Part shown: piece by piece, positions 32,338 through 42,044 of the stretch | How positions within the stretch are numbered: the first letter of the stretch is position 1 | Layout of the letters: each line of letters opens with the position of its first letter | Source of the DNA: Symbiodinium microadriaticum | Lineage: Eukaryota > Sar > Dinophyceae > Suessiales > Symbiodiniaceae | Direction: 5' to 3' | DNA length: 64,000 bases | Assembly (NCBI GenBank): GCA_001939145.1 | Contig: LSRX01000174.1 | Location: 367,743-431,742, forward strand | Translations under genes and position numbers: made by a program | Notes under the pieces: model-generated | Told to the model about the DNA's origin: nothing | Seen by the model: the letters and a program-made list of their open reading frames with translations, nothing else | The model's database searches: none

Positions 32338-32417
32338 GATTTTGCCATAACGGGTTTAGGGTTTAGGGTTTAGGGTTTAGGGTTAGAGTATACCCAAGTC
32401 CCCGGTTCAGGTCTCAG

Positions 32418-32860
32418 AGAGGGAGCTGTTCGTCTCTATTTTTCCGCTGGGTGCGTTAACCTTAGCCTCTTTGTTGGACTTTACACCGGAATCTGACCGA
32501 CATCCATCGGAACCGCGTTCAAGGTCGTTTCGGCTGTAGAGTCTTGGGACACGGCTTCCGGCATGTTGATGCCCTGTCCGACTGCTTTTGTTGGTCTGGT
32601 TGCCTGTCTTCAGTCATGTTTCGTAGCAATGCGGAAACTGCACAAGCCCCATGTAAACAAGATCGGGAAAGTGAACGACAACAGCATGGTCACTGGAGCA
32701 TCACTGGAGCGGTGCCACTGGAGACTCATAGAGGATAATGAAACAGTTCAGCTTTGTTCGAATTTACGAGTTCGGACAAATGAGCAAGCATGCATGACTT
32801 GAGTGTTCAGCTATACTAGTGACAGCAAATGCCAAGCCTGAACATGTACCACCCAACGCG
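32418..32860 (+). CDS. Exon candidates 32418-32523, 32616-32801 and 32820-32860
   Basis: First: after GGTCTCAG, SIFPLGALTLASLLDFTPES then an Arg/Ser stretch, ending AAG|GTCGTT. Second: acceptor GGTTGCCTGTCTTCAG, 61 codons including KLHKPHVNKIGKVNDNSM and WRLIEDNETVQLCSNL to TGA. Third: TANAKPEHVPPNA ending GCG|GTAAGT. Upstream of the second, the same frame adds a hydrophobic segment (PTAFVGLVACLQSCFVAM), so an unspliced longer exon is also possible. Confidence 0.36.
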
Positions 32861-33028
32861 GTAAGTAAAATTAAAAGTAAAGGTAAGATTTCAGAAGAAG
32901 CTACAATCGTCAATGAACTCTTATGGTTAAATGCCACTCAAGCCTTCAAGCCTAAGTGGTTTCGGGGCTGGAGGTTTATAGGGGTTATAGGGCCTCCAAA
33001 ACTAAGCTGCATCCCTTTTGACTGCGAG

Positions 33029-33284
33029 GATCCACGATTATGTGAGCAACTCAACCGAGCTGGCATCTCTGGCGTGCGTGGGGTCGATGCTGCTGATCCC
33101 GGTGCTGGTGGGGCATGGGGGGGGGGTCATATTTAAATTCGGATGTACTCTTATACAATATAGTATAAAATCGTATGATGCAGTATCGTATACTATGCCC
33201 TACTACGGGCACATTCGGCCCTTCTGTAGATCTAAAGCGTCAGACGAGGTTTCAGGTTCAAGCAACTCTGCGCAGAGTCTGCAG
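33029..33284 (+). CDS. Exon candidates 33029-33110 (membrane helix) and 33230-33284
   Basis: 33029-33110: after TGCGAG|G, IHDYVSNSTE (an N-glycosylation sequon NST) then ASLACVGSMLLIPVLVG, a probable transmembrane helix. 33230-33284: acceptor CGGCCCTTCTGTAG, SKASDEVSGSSNSAQSLQ, ending CAG|GTGCCA. Joined through a GC donor they would be in phase. Extracellular loop plus helix is a plausible reading. Confidence 0.34.
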
Positions 33285-33713
33285 GTGCCAGATTCATTCT
33301 CGATCTGTTCGGGGGTACGTTTGCACGGGGATTAGTCACCTTGCACCTAATGCTGAGAAGCCATTGCGGATTCCAATCTGCTTACTAGGCCCGTGGCAAT
33401 CGTGATGCCTCGCTTGTGGACGTTGCGGCCCTGTTGTCCGGATCCTTGGCTTGAAGCTGGCAAAGTCCTGGAGTGTTGCTTGCGGGTTGGTTGGCAGTTC
33501 GCTGACTGCGGCTTCTACAGCAGTGTGAGCTTCATCCACATGTTGTCATTCACGAATTTGTGACCTTTTGGAACATCTTTTAACCATTGAAGAGCAAACG
33601 TCACAACTGACTAGGAACAGACGAAACAAGCAAACGCGGGCATGCTGCTGTTTAAAAAGTTTAATTCAGGTGTTTTAATTTTTCGATGTTGGCGAGCAAG
33701 AACCATAGCTGAG

Positions 33714-33966
33714 GCTCGTCATTGCTGATGGGCGTTATCGCGGCTATGCTCGGACACTACAGCGGCTGGGCGTGAACATGCGTCTTGCATTTCCGCTGAA
33801 AGACAAAATCCCACTTTGCGGGCTCTTCGATTTTAGGGCTGAGGGCTAGCGGTTCGGATTCTGTGGGCACTCATGGCTCCGACCTATCGTTTTTTTGAGC
33901 TAACGCCCGCAGCCTGGAGCTGTTGGTGCCTGCATCGTACTTTTACAGCTGACTCTTCCGCCAGCC
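33714..33966 (+). CDS. Exon candidates 33714-33849 and 33913-33966
   Basis: 33714-33849: after GCTGAG|G, 44 codons (VIADGRYRGYARTLQRLG, later RLAFPLKDKIPLCGLF). 33913-33966: after GCCCGCAG, PGAVGACIVLLQLTLPPA, ending GCC|GTAAAT. Unknown family; the first has the more convincing composition. Confidence 0.33.
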
Positions 33967-34197
33967 GTAAATAAAGCTTTAACCCTATACCTTGCCCTGG
34001 TTGCAATGTTTCACGGCCCTGAAGACTTGTCCGGTCTTTGTTCAAGACGCCGCCTGTTCAGCCACCAAAGGTGGCACAACCCCCCGCCCCCCCCCCGCAG
34101 TGGTGCTGCCAGTCCGGCAGAGTCGAGGTTGCAAGGTCGAGACTGGAATAAGAGATTCTTACTCTTCAGTACAGTGACGTCATCTTCTGCTCCTGGT

Positions 34198-34322
34198 CTT
34201 CCTCCTCCTCCTCCTCCTCCTCCTCCTACTACTACTACTACTACTACTACTGCTACTGCTACTGCTACTGCTACTGCTACTGCTACTGCTACTGCTACCG
34301 CTACCGCTACCGCTACCGCCTA
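34198..34322 (+). repeat. CCT, CTA, CTG and CCG triplet array
   Basis: (CCT)9, (ACT)7, (GCTACT)n, (CGCTAC)n in clean blocks. Confidence 0.92.
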
Positions 34323-34414
34323 TCGATAGCTCTAACCATGATGCTCGTGGACACACATCTGGCCGGTCTGCAACATTAGGAGTCTCCATGCCCCCATATT
34401 AGCTTGTCTCAGGC

Positions 34415-34654
34415 ATGCTGCTGCTTGCGGCTCTTTGCGTTCTTTGCGGCGTACCTCTGGCAGTGTGCCTCGGTTTGTTGCTCTGTTTCGTTAAGAGTGT
34501 TGTCTTGGGCGTTGTCGTTGTTGTTGTTGTTGTTGTTGTTGTCGACATCCTACGTAATATCGAGTGTAGAGCTGACATGAGGCCTAAGCTACAAGCTTTC
34601 CTGAGCGTTGGTGTTGACTGTTTCGATGACACAGACACGGTTGCTCTGAAATAA
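34415..34654 (+). CDS. 79-aa ORF: hydrophobic helix extended by an in-frame GTT repeat
   Basis: ATG just after GTCTCAGGC. Residues 1-43 are one long hydrophobic run (AALCVLCGVPLAVCLGLLLC, then poly-Val from a GTT/GTC microsatellite), followed by a soluble tail with DILRNIECRADMRPKLQAFL and CFDDTDTVALK to TAA. Reads as a tail of a type III membrane or signal-anchored peptide. Could also be a chance frame through the repeat. Confidence 0.33.
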   Translation: MLLLAALCVLCGVPLAVCLGLLLCFVKSVVLGVVVVVVVVVVVDILRNIECRADMRPKLQAFLSVGVDCFDDTDTVALK

Positions 34655-34762
34655 AACGACAGACCACTCAAGGTCAGAAGCCCCAAGGTCCAACATAAGT
34701 TCCATCTGGATGGCCGGGATGGGAGATATGGGTTGATTCAGGTGCCATCGTCACGGCATTCG

Positions 34763-35072
34763 TCAGCTCTAATCATGATTCACTGCGAGTTACGCAGCTG
34801 GCAGAAGCGAGTCATTTCCTGGCTTGCGAGTTGTGTGCTTTCTGGATGTGTTTGTGCTGCCTCGTGGCGAGAGCTCTCTGCTTACGAAGGTATTGCACAG
34901 CAAGATTCCACAGCTTGGAAACTGCACTGGTACGGCATGATGCTGTGTTCGTGCTTTAATGCCTAGAATGAACACTTGTAGCCTTATGTTTGCAAGCTCG
35001 CCCACGGTGTTGATTGTTGAGGTGCTGGTGGAGTATGTGCATGATCTTTCCGGACTGGATGCGTGCGCTCCG
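34763..35072 (+). CDS. Exon candidates 34763-34889 and 34982-35072
   Basis: 34763-34889: CELRSWQKRVISWLASCVLS and WRELSAYE, ending GAAG|GTATTG. 34982-35072: after ACTTGTAG, TVLIVEVLVEYVHDLSGLD, ending CCG|GTTGCA. No family recognised. Confidence 0.3.
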
Positions 35073-35332
35073 GTTGCAATTTGATTTCACCACGCAGCTG
35101 CACCGACTAGTATTCCAACTCATCACATCTTCGCTGCTATCTTTCGAACCAAACATCCTGAACGCATAGCTGCAACAAAAATAGCAATAACAGCAACATG
35201 GGCGACCTGTCCGCTTTGGTTGCCCACAAAGGTTCCGAAGCATGGCGAGTTGGCAATAATTAAAGCCTGGAGCCATTTCTTCTTCTTTCGAACACATTTG
35301 CCCCACACGATCGACATGCTTATCTAGCTCAG

Positions 35333-35515
35333 CCTGCATCTCCCAAAACCGTCTGGAAGACTCCGCGCAGTTTTGAGGCTGCTTGGAAGGATGAAGGCTT
35401 GAAGGGCTTACTCGCTAAAAGCAGAGTGCTGTCTGAGGAGCATACTCACGCATACTCCCATTTCGCTCCCTGGCAACTCCATATGACTCCATTTATTACG
35501 AGCCAACAGCCGTAG
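35333..35515 (+). CDS. Terminal-exon candidate, 60 codons
   Basis: After CTAGCTCAG the frame reads PASPKTVWKTPRSFEAAWKD, then LAKSRVLSEEHTHAYSHF and on to TAG. A minus-strand frame (34956-35339, MQAELDKHVDRVGQMCSKEE) overlaps the left end and is also plausible. The plus reading is preferred for length beyond the overlap. Confidence 0.34.
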   Translation, partial: PASPKTVWKTPRSFEAAWKDEGLKGLLAKSRVLSEEHTHAYSHFAPWQLHMTPFITSQQP

Positions 35516-35557
35516 CACGGCAAAGAGAGTCCATGCTTCATCGGCCCTTCTTCCCAG

Positions 35558-35590
35558 ACCTGTCCTCGAGCTTCAACTATGAAATGTGAG
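35558..35590 (+). CDS. 11-codon exon candidate abutting a TTTAGGG intron
   Basis: Acceptor CGGCCCTTCTTCCCAG, then TCPRASTMKCE, then GAG|GTTTAGGG. The donor GT is the first GT of the telomere-like tract itself. Very short, so tentative. Confidence 0.27.
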
Positions 35591-35763
35591 GTTTAGGGTT
35601 TTAGGGGTTTAGGGTTTAGGGTTGCAAAATGTGAATCTTTGTGTATCTTACCTGGCTTTAAACTCCAAGCTCCAACCCGAAACATCCCCAACCCCACAAC
35701 CGAACCCTAAATCCCAAACCTCAAACACCACTCCGAGACTTAAAATCCGAATGTCTTATGGCC

Positions 35764-35857
35764 TACCTGTAACCGAAAAGACCTACCTTTTTAGGGTTCC
35801 TTACTATGGTTTCTATATATAGTTTCTGAAAAAGGTAGATCTTTTCGGTTACAGGTA
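35764..35857. mobile_element. Hairpin element B, copy 2
   Basis: Inverted repeats of about 30 bp starting TACCTGTAACCGAAAAGA and ending TCTTTTCGGTTACAGGTA. The interior has TTACTATGGTTTCTATATAT. 94 bp, no ORF. Confidence 0.75.
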
Positions 35858-36299
35858 TAAACTCTAGCAGGAGCTCTGTGTGGATCTTTGGTCTCATCCG
35901 TGGCGGAATGCACCTGTGGAGCCACTCTTGGCCACAGAGCCCATGCCGGAACCCGAAAAGGCAGGACACTCAACATGAGGGCTTTCCTATAGCTAGTTCG
36001 AACAGAAAGTGTTTGGGGATACCAACAGTATAGCTATACAACAAGGAATGCTAAGAAAGAGTTTCGGCAACTACTTGAGACCCTTGCATTTGGGATTGGG
36101 GCTTGCAAGATTTTAGGTTCCAGGCTTTACTATAGTACTATGGAAGCCGAAAGGGTTACCAATATTCGCCTTCATTCTCGTTATACCTATATTTTTCAAT
36201 ATATACCCCCAAATCCCAATTCCAATAATCAAGGCCTCTACACGATAGAACCCTGACGATAGTTCATTTATTATAGCAACCTTAAAGGAATGAATCCTC

Positions 36300-36402
36300 A
36301 CAGGAACCCTAAACTCCTAAATCCCTAAAACCCTAAACCCCTAAACCCCTAAACTCTAAACCCTAACCCCCTAGACCCCCTTACCCCCTTGCCCCCTAAA
36401 CC
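36300..36402 (+). repeat. Degenerate CCCTAAA tract leading into the satellite
   Basis: Irregular CCCTAAA / CCCCTAA / CCCCTTA heptamers and octamers without the CCAAGGC spacer. Confidence 0.85.
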
Positions 36403-38192
36403 CTAAACCAAGGCCCCTACACCCTAAACCAAGGCCCCTATACACCCTAAACCCTAAACCAAGGCCCCTAAACCCTAAACCAAGGCCCCTACACCCTAAA
36501 CCAAGGCCCCTAAACCCTAAACCCAGGCCCCTAAACCCTAAACCAAGGCCCCTAAACCCTAAACCAAGGCCCCTAAACCCTAAACCAAGGCCCCTAAACC
36601 CTAAACCAAGGCCCCTAAACCCTAAACCAAGGCCCCTAAACCCTAAACCAAGGCCCCTAAACCCTAAACCAAGGCCCCTAAACCCTAAACCAAGGCCCCT
36701 AAACCCTAAACCAAGGCCCCTAAACCCTAAACCAAGGCCCCTAAACCCTAAACCAAGGCCCCTAAACCCTAAACCAAGGCCCCTAAACCCTAAACCAAGG
36801 CCCCTAAACCCTAAACCAAGGCCCCTAAACCCTAAACCAAGGCCCCTAAACCCTAAACCAAGGCCCCTAAACCCTAAACCAAGGCCCCTAAACCCTAAAC
36901 CAAGGCCCCTAAACCCTAAACCAAGGCCCCTAAACCCTAAACCAAGGCCCCTAAACCCTAAACCAAGGCCCCTAAACCCTAAACCAAGGCCCCTAAACCC
37001 TAAACCAAGGCCCCTAAACCCTAAACCAAGGCCCCTAAACCCTAAACCAAGGCCCCTAAACCCTAAACCAAGGCCCCTAAACCCTAAACCAAGGCCCCTA
37101 AACCCTAAACCAAGGCCCCTAAACCCTAAACCAAGGCCCCTAAACCCTAAACCAAGGCCCCTAAACCCTAAACCAAGGCCCCTAAACCCTAAACCAAGGC
37201 CCCTAAACCCTAAACCAAGGCCCCTAAACCCTAAACCAAGGCCCCTAAACCCTAAACCAAGGCCCCTAAACCCTAAACCAAGGCCCCTAAACCCTAAACC
37301 AAGGCCCCTAAACCCTAAACCAAGGCCCCTAAACCCTAAACCAAGGCCCCTAAACCCTAAACCAAGGCCCCTAAACCCTAAACCAAGGCCCCTAAACCCT
37401 AAACCAAGGCCCCTAAACCCTAAACCAAGGCCCCTAAACCCTAAACCAAGGCCCCTAAACCCTAAACCAAGGCCCCTAAACCCTAAACCAAGGCCCCTAA
37501 ACCCTAAACCAAGGCCCCTAAACCCTAAACCAAGGCCCCTAAACCCTAAACCAAGGCCCCTAAACCCTAAACCAAGGCCCCTAAACCCTAAACCAAGGCC
37601 CCTAAACCCTAAACCAAGGCCCCTAAACCCTAAACCAAGGCCCCTAAACCCTAAACCAAGGCCCCTAAACCCTAAACCAAGGCCCCTAAACCCTAAACCA
37701 AGGCCCCTAAACCCTAAACCAAGGCCCCTAAACCCTAAACCAAGGCCCCTAAACCCTAAACCAAGGCCCCTAAACCCTAAACCAAGGCCCCTAAACCCTA
37801 AACCAAGGCCCCTAAACCCTAAACCAAGGCCCCTAAACCCTAAACCAAGGCCCCTAAACCCTAAACCAAGGCCCCTAAACCCTAAACCAAGGCCCCTAAA
37901 CCCTAAACCAAGGCCCCTAAACCCTAAACCAAGGCCCCTAAACCCTAAACCAAGGCCCCTAAACCCTAAACCAAGGCCCCTAAACCCTAAACCAAGGCCC
38001 CTAAACCCTAAACCAAGGCCCCTAAACCCTAAACCAAGGCCCCTACACCCTAAACCCTAAACCAAGGCCCCTAAACTCTAAACCCTAAACCCCTAACCCC
38101 CTTACCCCCTAAACCCTAAACCCTAAGCCAAGGCCCCTACACCCTAAACCCTAAACCAAGGCCCCTACACCCTAAACCCTAAACCAAGGCCC
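36403..38192 (+). repeat. 21-bp satellite: two CCCTAAA heptamers plus CCAAGGC
   Basis: About 80 head-to-tail units. The core (about 36523-38043) keeps an exact 21-base period with no visible mismatch for roughly 72 units. Both edges have variant units in which CCCCTAAA becomes CCCCTACA, and some 28-base units with one more heptamer. The unit is three heptamers, one of them diverged. Homogeneity implies recent expansion or gene conversion. Confidence 0.97.
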
Positions 38193-39387
38193 CTACATGA
38201 TTTCTTTGCGAGCTGTTTTGCTTGGAGACCCTGAGCTTAGCGAAGGGTTGAAGGACCTGGGGCCTGGCTTATCACATAAGGTTTTGGGGGTTTAGGGGTT
38301 TAGGGGCTTTGGGTTTAGGGCTTTAGGGCTTTAGGGCTTTAGGGCTTTGGGTTTCGGTTTTAGGGTTTAGGGTTTAGAGGTTTAGAGGTTTAGAGGTTTA
38401 GGTTCCGGGTTGGGGTAGTTTAGAGGTTTAGGGTGTGGGGTTAGGGCAAGTTTAGGGCTACGGTTCAGGAAGTTAGGCTGGTTGTGTGTTTGGTCCTGGA
38501 GGTTGGGCAATGGTGTGACCTTCGACTAGTCCCCACAATTGCAGAAGCATTAAGATTCTATCCTTACGCCTGAACTGAAGACTCAGCCGCATCGTTAAAC
38601 CAAGGGTGAGCTACCATGAAATATGCAAGAACTCCAGCAGTTGTCAGGCGGAGCTGGTCAGGTGTTAGCTTCGCTGCGCGCGAGGGCAAATTATAGGTGC
38701 CTTGAGAAAGATTGAAAACATGCCCGTGTAGTCCCTATAGAGCTATGCTACAATAGACTCCAAGAGCCTTATACCAATTGCTATTCTATGCAGCACATCT
38801 AAACCCTAAACCCTGGACCCTAGCCCTAAACACCGAACCCTAACCCTAAACCCTGAACCCTAAACCTACTCCCGAAAGCTGACAAGCTTGGGGGAAGGTG
38901 AGCGATTCCGGGATTTTCGGGCCTGTGCTGATCGCGGCGATGTTCTGATTGCCGTGTGGTTTAAGGGCAACGCCTCGTCGGTTCTGGCTGTGTAGGGTTT
39001 AGGGTTAAGGGTTTAGGGAAGTTTAGGGTGTAGGGAAGTTTAGGGTTTAGGGAAGTTTAGGGTGTAGGGTGTGTAGTTGGATGCTGTTGGAGATGTCTTC
39101 TTCTCATCGAGGTGGATGCGGCCCAATATCTCAGCGCTTCTGCTGCCCAAAGTTATTCTGCGTCCTTGCGTAAGCCTAGAAACCTGAACCTCCCTTATAC
39201 CAATGTTTGGCAGTGCCTGTGGCAGCTGATCTGCGTCGCTTCGGGAGTTCCTGCCGCTGTAAGCCAAGCAGGACCAAGAACCCCTAAGCCCTTGAACCCT
39301 AAACCCTAAACCCGTATAGGAGCCCCTTGAAGCCACGATCGTGAAAGGTCTACAGGACAGATCATCACCCTTGCTACCTCTGCTAGG
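38189..39387 (+). CDS. Five-exon candidate immediately after the 21-bp satellite
   Basis: 38189-38280 begins at CCAAG|GC of the last satellite unit (MISLRAVLLGDPELSEGLKD, donor GTTTTG). 38879-38989 lies between CCCTAAA and TTTAGGG tracts (SLGEGERFRDFRACADRG then VLIAVWFKGNASSVLA). 39077-39169 reads DAVGDVFFSSRWMRPNIS and ALLLPKVILRPC to GTAAGC. 39214-39258 reads CLWQLICVASGVPAA to GTAAGC. 39318-39387 reads EPLEATIVKGLQDRSSPL to G|GTAATT. The last four join in phase 0 throughout, and the intron 39170-39213 is only 44 nt. Moderately hydrophobic protein, no family recognised. The path from 38280 to 38879 may miss an exon. Confidence 0.46.
38282..38460 (+). repeat. TTTAGGG-orientation tract right of the satellite
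   Basis: TTTAGGGG, TTTAGGGC and AGGTTTAG variants, opposite in orientation to the satellite and separated from it by the exon candidate 38189-38280. Confidence 0.85.
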
Positions 39388-39611
39388 TAATTCCTACCCG
39401 TTTTTTAAGCATGCACACACCCCAGTTTTTACAACACACATCCCCTACGACCCTGAACCCTCAAAGCCCTAGAGAGCCCTAAAGCCCGAAAAGCCCTAAC
39501 GAAGGCTGAAACCCGCTAGGGCGAGTCTTCCCTAAACCCTACCAATAGTCTCCATTATCGTTCCTTTTTCGGTTATTTATATTATAGGATCAAACCCTAG
39601 GTCACCGCCAG

Positions 39612-39692
39612 GTGCCGGACCTGGAGAGCTTGATGGAGGCCTTTTTCCTGCGCTGCTACCTCGCCGGCAGGGAGCCTTCATTCGAGCATAGG
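39612..39692 (+). CDS. 27-codon exon candidate flanked by opposite heptamer tracts
   Basis: CACCGCCAG|G, phase 0, PDLESLMEAFFLRCYLAGRE, ending CATAGG|GTTTAGGG. Left context is CCCTAAA-like, right is TTTAGGG. The donor GT again belongs to the tract. Confidence 0.4.
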
Positions 39693-40161
39693 GTTTAGGG
39701 TTTAGGGGTTTAGGGTTTAGGGTTGCCTATAAGTACCAAAAGGAAGCCTTCTAATTAGCAAGCCTGGAAAGAGCCCTTGCCTAATAGTGGGTTGCTGGGT
39801 TACGTAATGTATCCCTAAAACCCTAAACTCCAAAACCTGAACGCGGCCCAAAAGCCCTTACACGACTAGTACCCTGCTACTTCAGTAGCTGGAACCCCCG
39901 GGGACTCTTCAGGAGATTAGGGCTGAGGGTTGCGAGTTTTAGAGCTTCGGAGTTAGAAGTGACAGCAGCTGAGCAGCTTCAGTGCAGCCCTTCAATATAT
40001 GAGAGCTTCAGAACAAAAAGGATGGCCCGAGTCTAGACCCAAAAATTAAGCCGCACCACCCTAATCCCTATAAGCCCTATACACCCTCAACCCTAAACCA
40101 AAAACCCTAAACCCTAGACTCTACTGGTAGACCTCAAATTCCAAGAAAGCCCCCAAGTCAG

Positions 40162-40887
40162 GAGCTCATGAAGCGAGACGAGATGTGGCTCACGAGGGAA
40201 GACCTGGATCCTGTGCGCATGCTATGCTTGTAGGGGTTTAGGGTTAGGGGGATTCGGGGTTAGGGATTTCAAGGCTTAGTAACTTAGGGTATAGGGGTTT
40301 AGGGTTTAGGGATTCAAGGTTTAGGGGATTCGGGGTTTAGGGTTAGGGGATTCGGGGTTAGGGAATTCAAGGTGTAGGGTTTAGGGCTTTAGGTTTAGGG
40401 TTCAGGGTTGGGGAGTTAAAGGCTGAGGAGTTTAGGGGTTCAGGGCCTAGGAACTAAACGAAGGCTTTTGGGGCTTACCGGGTTTTTTGGTTGCAGGGCG
40501 AAGCAGATTTTCTGGAATTCAAGTCCAAGAAACACAAGCAAACGCGAATTCCAGAGACGCTTCAGGAGGTGTTTTCAGCATGCATGTGGGTTGTGTAGGG
40601 TACGGATGGGACTTCGCGTTTGTGTGGCAGGGACCTTTTTTCCAAGCCTTCATTGAGTTGACGATTGCATTGTCTGGCAAGGATTCGGAAAGAAGGGATG
40701 CTACACCTTGTCAAGGAACTCTCGCTGACATGCTGAGAACCAAACTTGCACCATTGCGAAGATTAGCCGAGGAAGAGATGATGCCTGGTGTAGTCGTGGG
40801 GCTTCCGGCGGTTGCCTTGCTCCAGATCGTCCAGGAAGCTTCGGCCTGGTTCAGGAAGTTCTTCATTTGTGCTTCAAGATTGTGTGT
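40162..40887 (+). CDS. Three-exon candidate, longest 85 codons
   Basis: 40162-40229 (CAG|GAG, ELMKRDEMWLTREDLDPVRM, donor GTAGGG), 40497-40568 (acceptor GGGTTTTTTGGTTGCAG, EADFLEFKSKKHKQTRIPET, donor GAG|GTGTTT) and 40631-40887 (TGTGGCAG|G, 85 codons, GPFFQAFIELTIALSGKDSE, LADMLRTKLAPLRRLAEEE, VVVGLPAVALLQIVQEAS, donor GTAAGT). The last two join in phase 0 across a 62-nt intron. The long exon is amphipathic and helical-looking. After it comes a GT microsatellite and small islands (to about 41176, RQIHLVVSVVHLLGS) that may continue the gene. Family unknown. Confidence 0.47.
40230..40445 (+). repeat. Long degenerate TTTAGGG tract
   Basis: GGTTTAGGG mixed with GGGATTCGGGG and GGGATTCAAGG variants, between two exon candidates. 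Confidence 0.82.
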
Positions 40888-41083
40888 GTAAGTGTGTGTG
40901 TGTGTGTGTGTGCGTGTGCGTGTGCGTGTGGGTGTGCGTGTGGGTGTGGGTGTGGGTGTGGGTGTGGGTGTGGTGTGTGTGTGTGTGTGTCTGCAGTGGT
41001 TTGGAGATTTGGTTCATGTAGGACCGTATTGCAGCTCGGGAAGAGCAAACGGCTCAGCCTCTGTGTGTGTGTGTGTGTGTGTG
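40888..41083 (+). repeat. GT / GTGCGT / GTGGGT microsatellites
   Basis: Two GT-rich runs (40888-40991, 41062-41083) with a short island between. Confidence 0.9.
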
Positions 41084-41462
41084 TTCTCTCTCGTTGTGGG
41101 GAAGAATTTCCAGAAGCGCCAGATTCATCTCGTTGTATCTGTGGTTCATTTGTTGGGCAGTACTGTTCAGTGTTGAGCAATCCAGACCCACCTGTCGCCT
41201 TACTGTAGATTTAGGTTTCCTGTCTAAGCAAGCCCTAATTGAAGCCCTCACAACTCCGTATCTTAAGTTTTCATTTCCCTAAAGTCTTATAAACCCTAAA
41301 CCCATTTTGGACGAGTCGCAAAACGTGCCCCCCCCCAACCCCCGGAGCAGGTCGTCTGTACTTGTGTTGTTGTCCATACGGAGAAAGTATCAGAATTCAC
41401 AGTGACCACATGCGATGTCAGTTCTTGTGTTGAAGCACATATAGCCTACTGCCAGGATGTAC

Positions 41463-41551
41463 GCGTGTATGTATGTATGTATGTAGGCAGGTATGTTACG
41501 TTGGTGTGTAGGTATGCAGGTAGGTAGGTAGGTAGCTAGGCAGGCAGGCAG
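41463..41551 (+). repeat. GTAT / GTAG microsatellite
   Basis: GTAT, GTAG and GCAG units ending GGCAGGCAG, which also serves as a possible splice acceptor. Confidence 0.88.
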
Positions 41552-41768
41552 ATTGGTTGATGCTTCGGTAGGTAGTTACCTTGTAGCTCCCGGCTTATGC
41601 GGCCGTGCCCCCGTTTCCGCCAAGGAATCACTGGAGTTCGGCTGCACCGAGGGCTTTCGACTGTCTGAGGGCCTCGCAGTCACGGCACCTCGATGCCAGA
41701 TATATTTGGAATACAGGTCTGCGAGGCTTCCGGCAGATCACAGCAGATCCTGCTGCATCTGTGGTTAA
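41552..41768 (+). CDS. Terminal-exon candidate, 71 codons, Cys-containing
   Basis: After GGCAGGCAG at the end of a GTAG microsatellite the frame reads to TAA. A segment ESLEFGCTEGFRLSEGLA then CQ is loosely like a sushi/CCP repeat (C-x-x-G-F-x-L), and the end is CCICG. Resemblance is weak. Regular codons and no overlapping repeat support it. Confidence 0.36.
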
Positions 41769-41906
41769 TTTGTAAGCAATGGTGGCTCTTCAACCCGGTT
41801 TTTCTGCTTTGTGATTGAGGCCACTAATTACGTTGTTTCCTTGGCTTGAATGAACCGCATAGAAGTTTGCTCCTTGTGGGGGGGGGGTCGAGGGGCCCTC
41901 CTTCAG

Positions 41907-42044
41907 ATCCCTGACTCCAGGGCCTCTAAGCCCAGTTTGCCCTTGCACTCAGGATCACAACAGACCTGCCGTGCGTGGTGCGGCGGAAGCTTACAGAGAC
42001 TAGTCCCAACAAACAGCCTGGTCCTTCGAAGAGGGGAGGCATAG
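41907..42044 (+). CDS. Terminal-exon candidate, 45 codons
   Basis: Acceptor GCCCTCCTTCAG, Ser/Arg-rich start (PDSRASKPSLPLHSGS), WCGGSLQRLVPTNSLVLR, TAG stop. No family recognised. Confidence 0.27.
   Translation: MPDSRASKPSLPLHSGSQQTCRAWCGGSLQRLVPTNSLVLRRGEA

Noticed and set aside
34956-35339. 127-aa minus-strand ORF (starts MQAELDKHVD)
   Set aside because: Protein-like at its start, but plus-strand islands on both sides (34982-35072, 35333-35515) have better borders. Strand remains open to doubt.
36403-38192. CRISPR-like array
   Set aside because: Regular 21-bp periodicity but no variable spacers; every unit is the same telomere-derived sequence.
36300-38460. True chromosome end or head-to-head telomere fusion
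   Set aside because: The order is CCCTAAA then TTTAGGG with an island between, the reverse of a fusion (TTTAGGG then CCCTAAA), and unique sequence continues on both sides.
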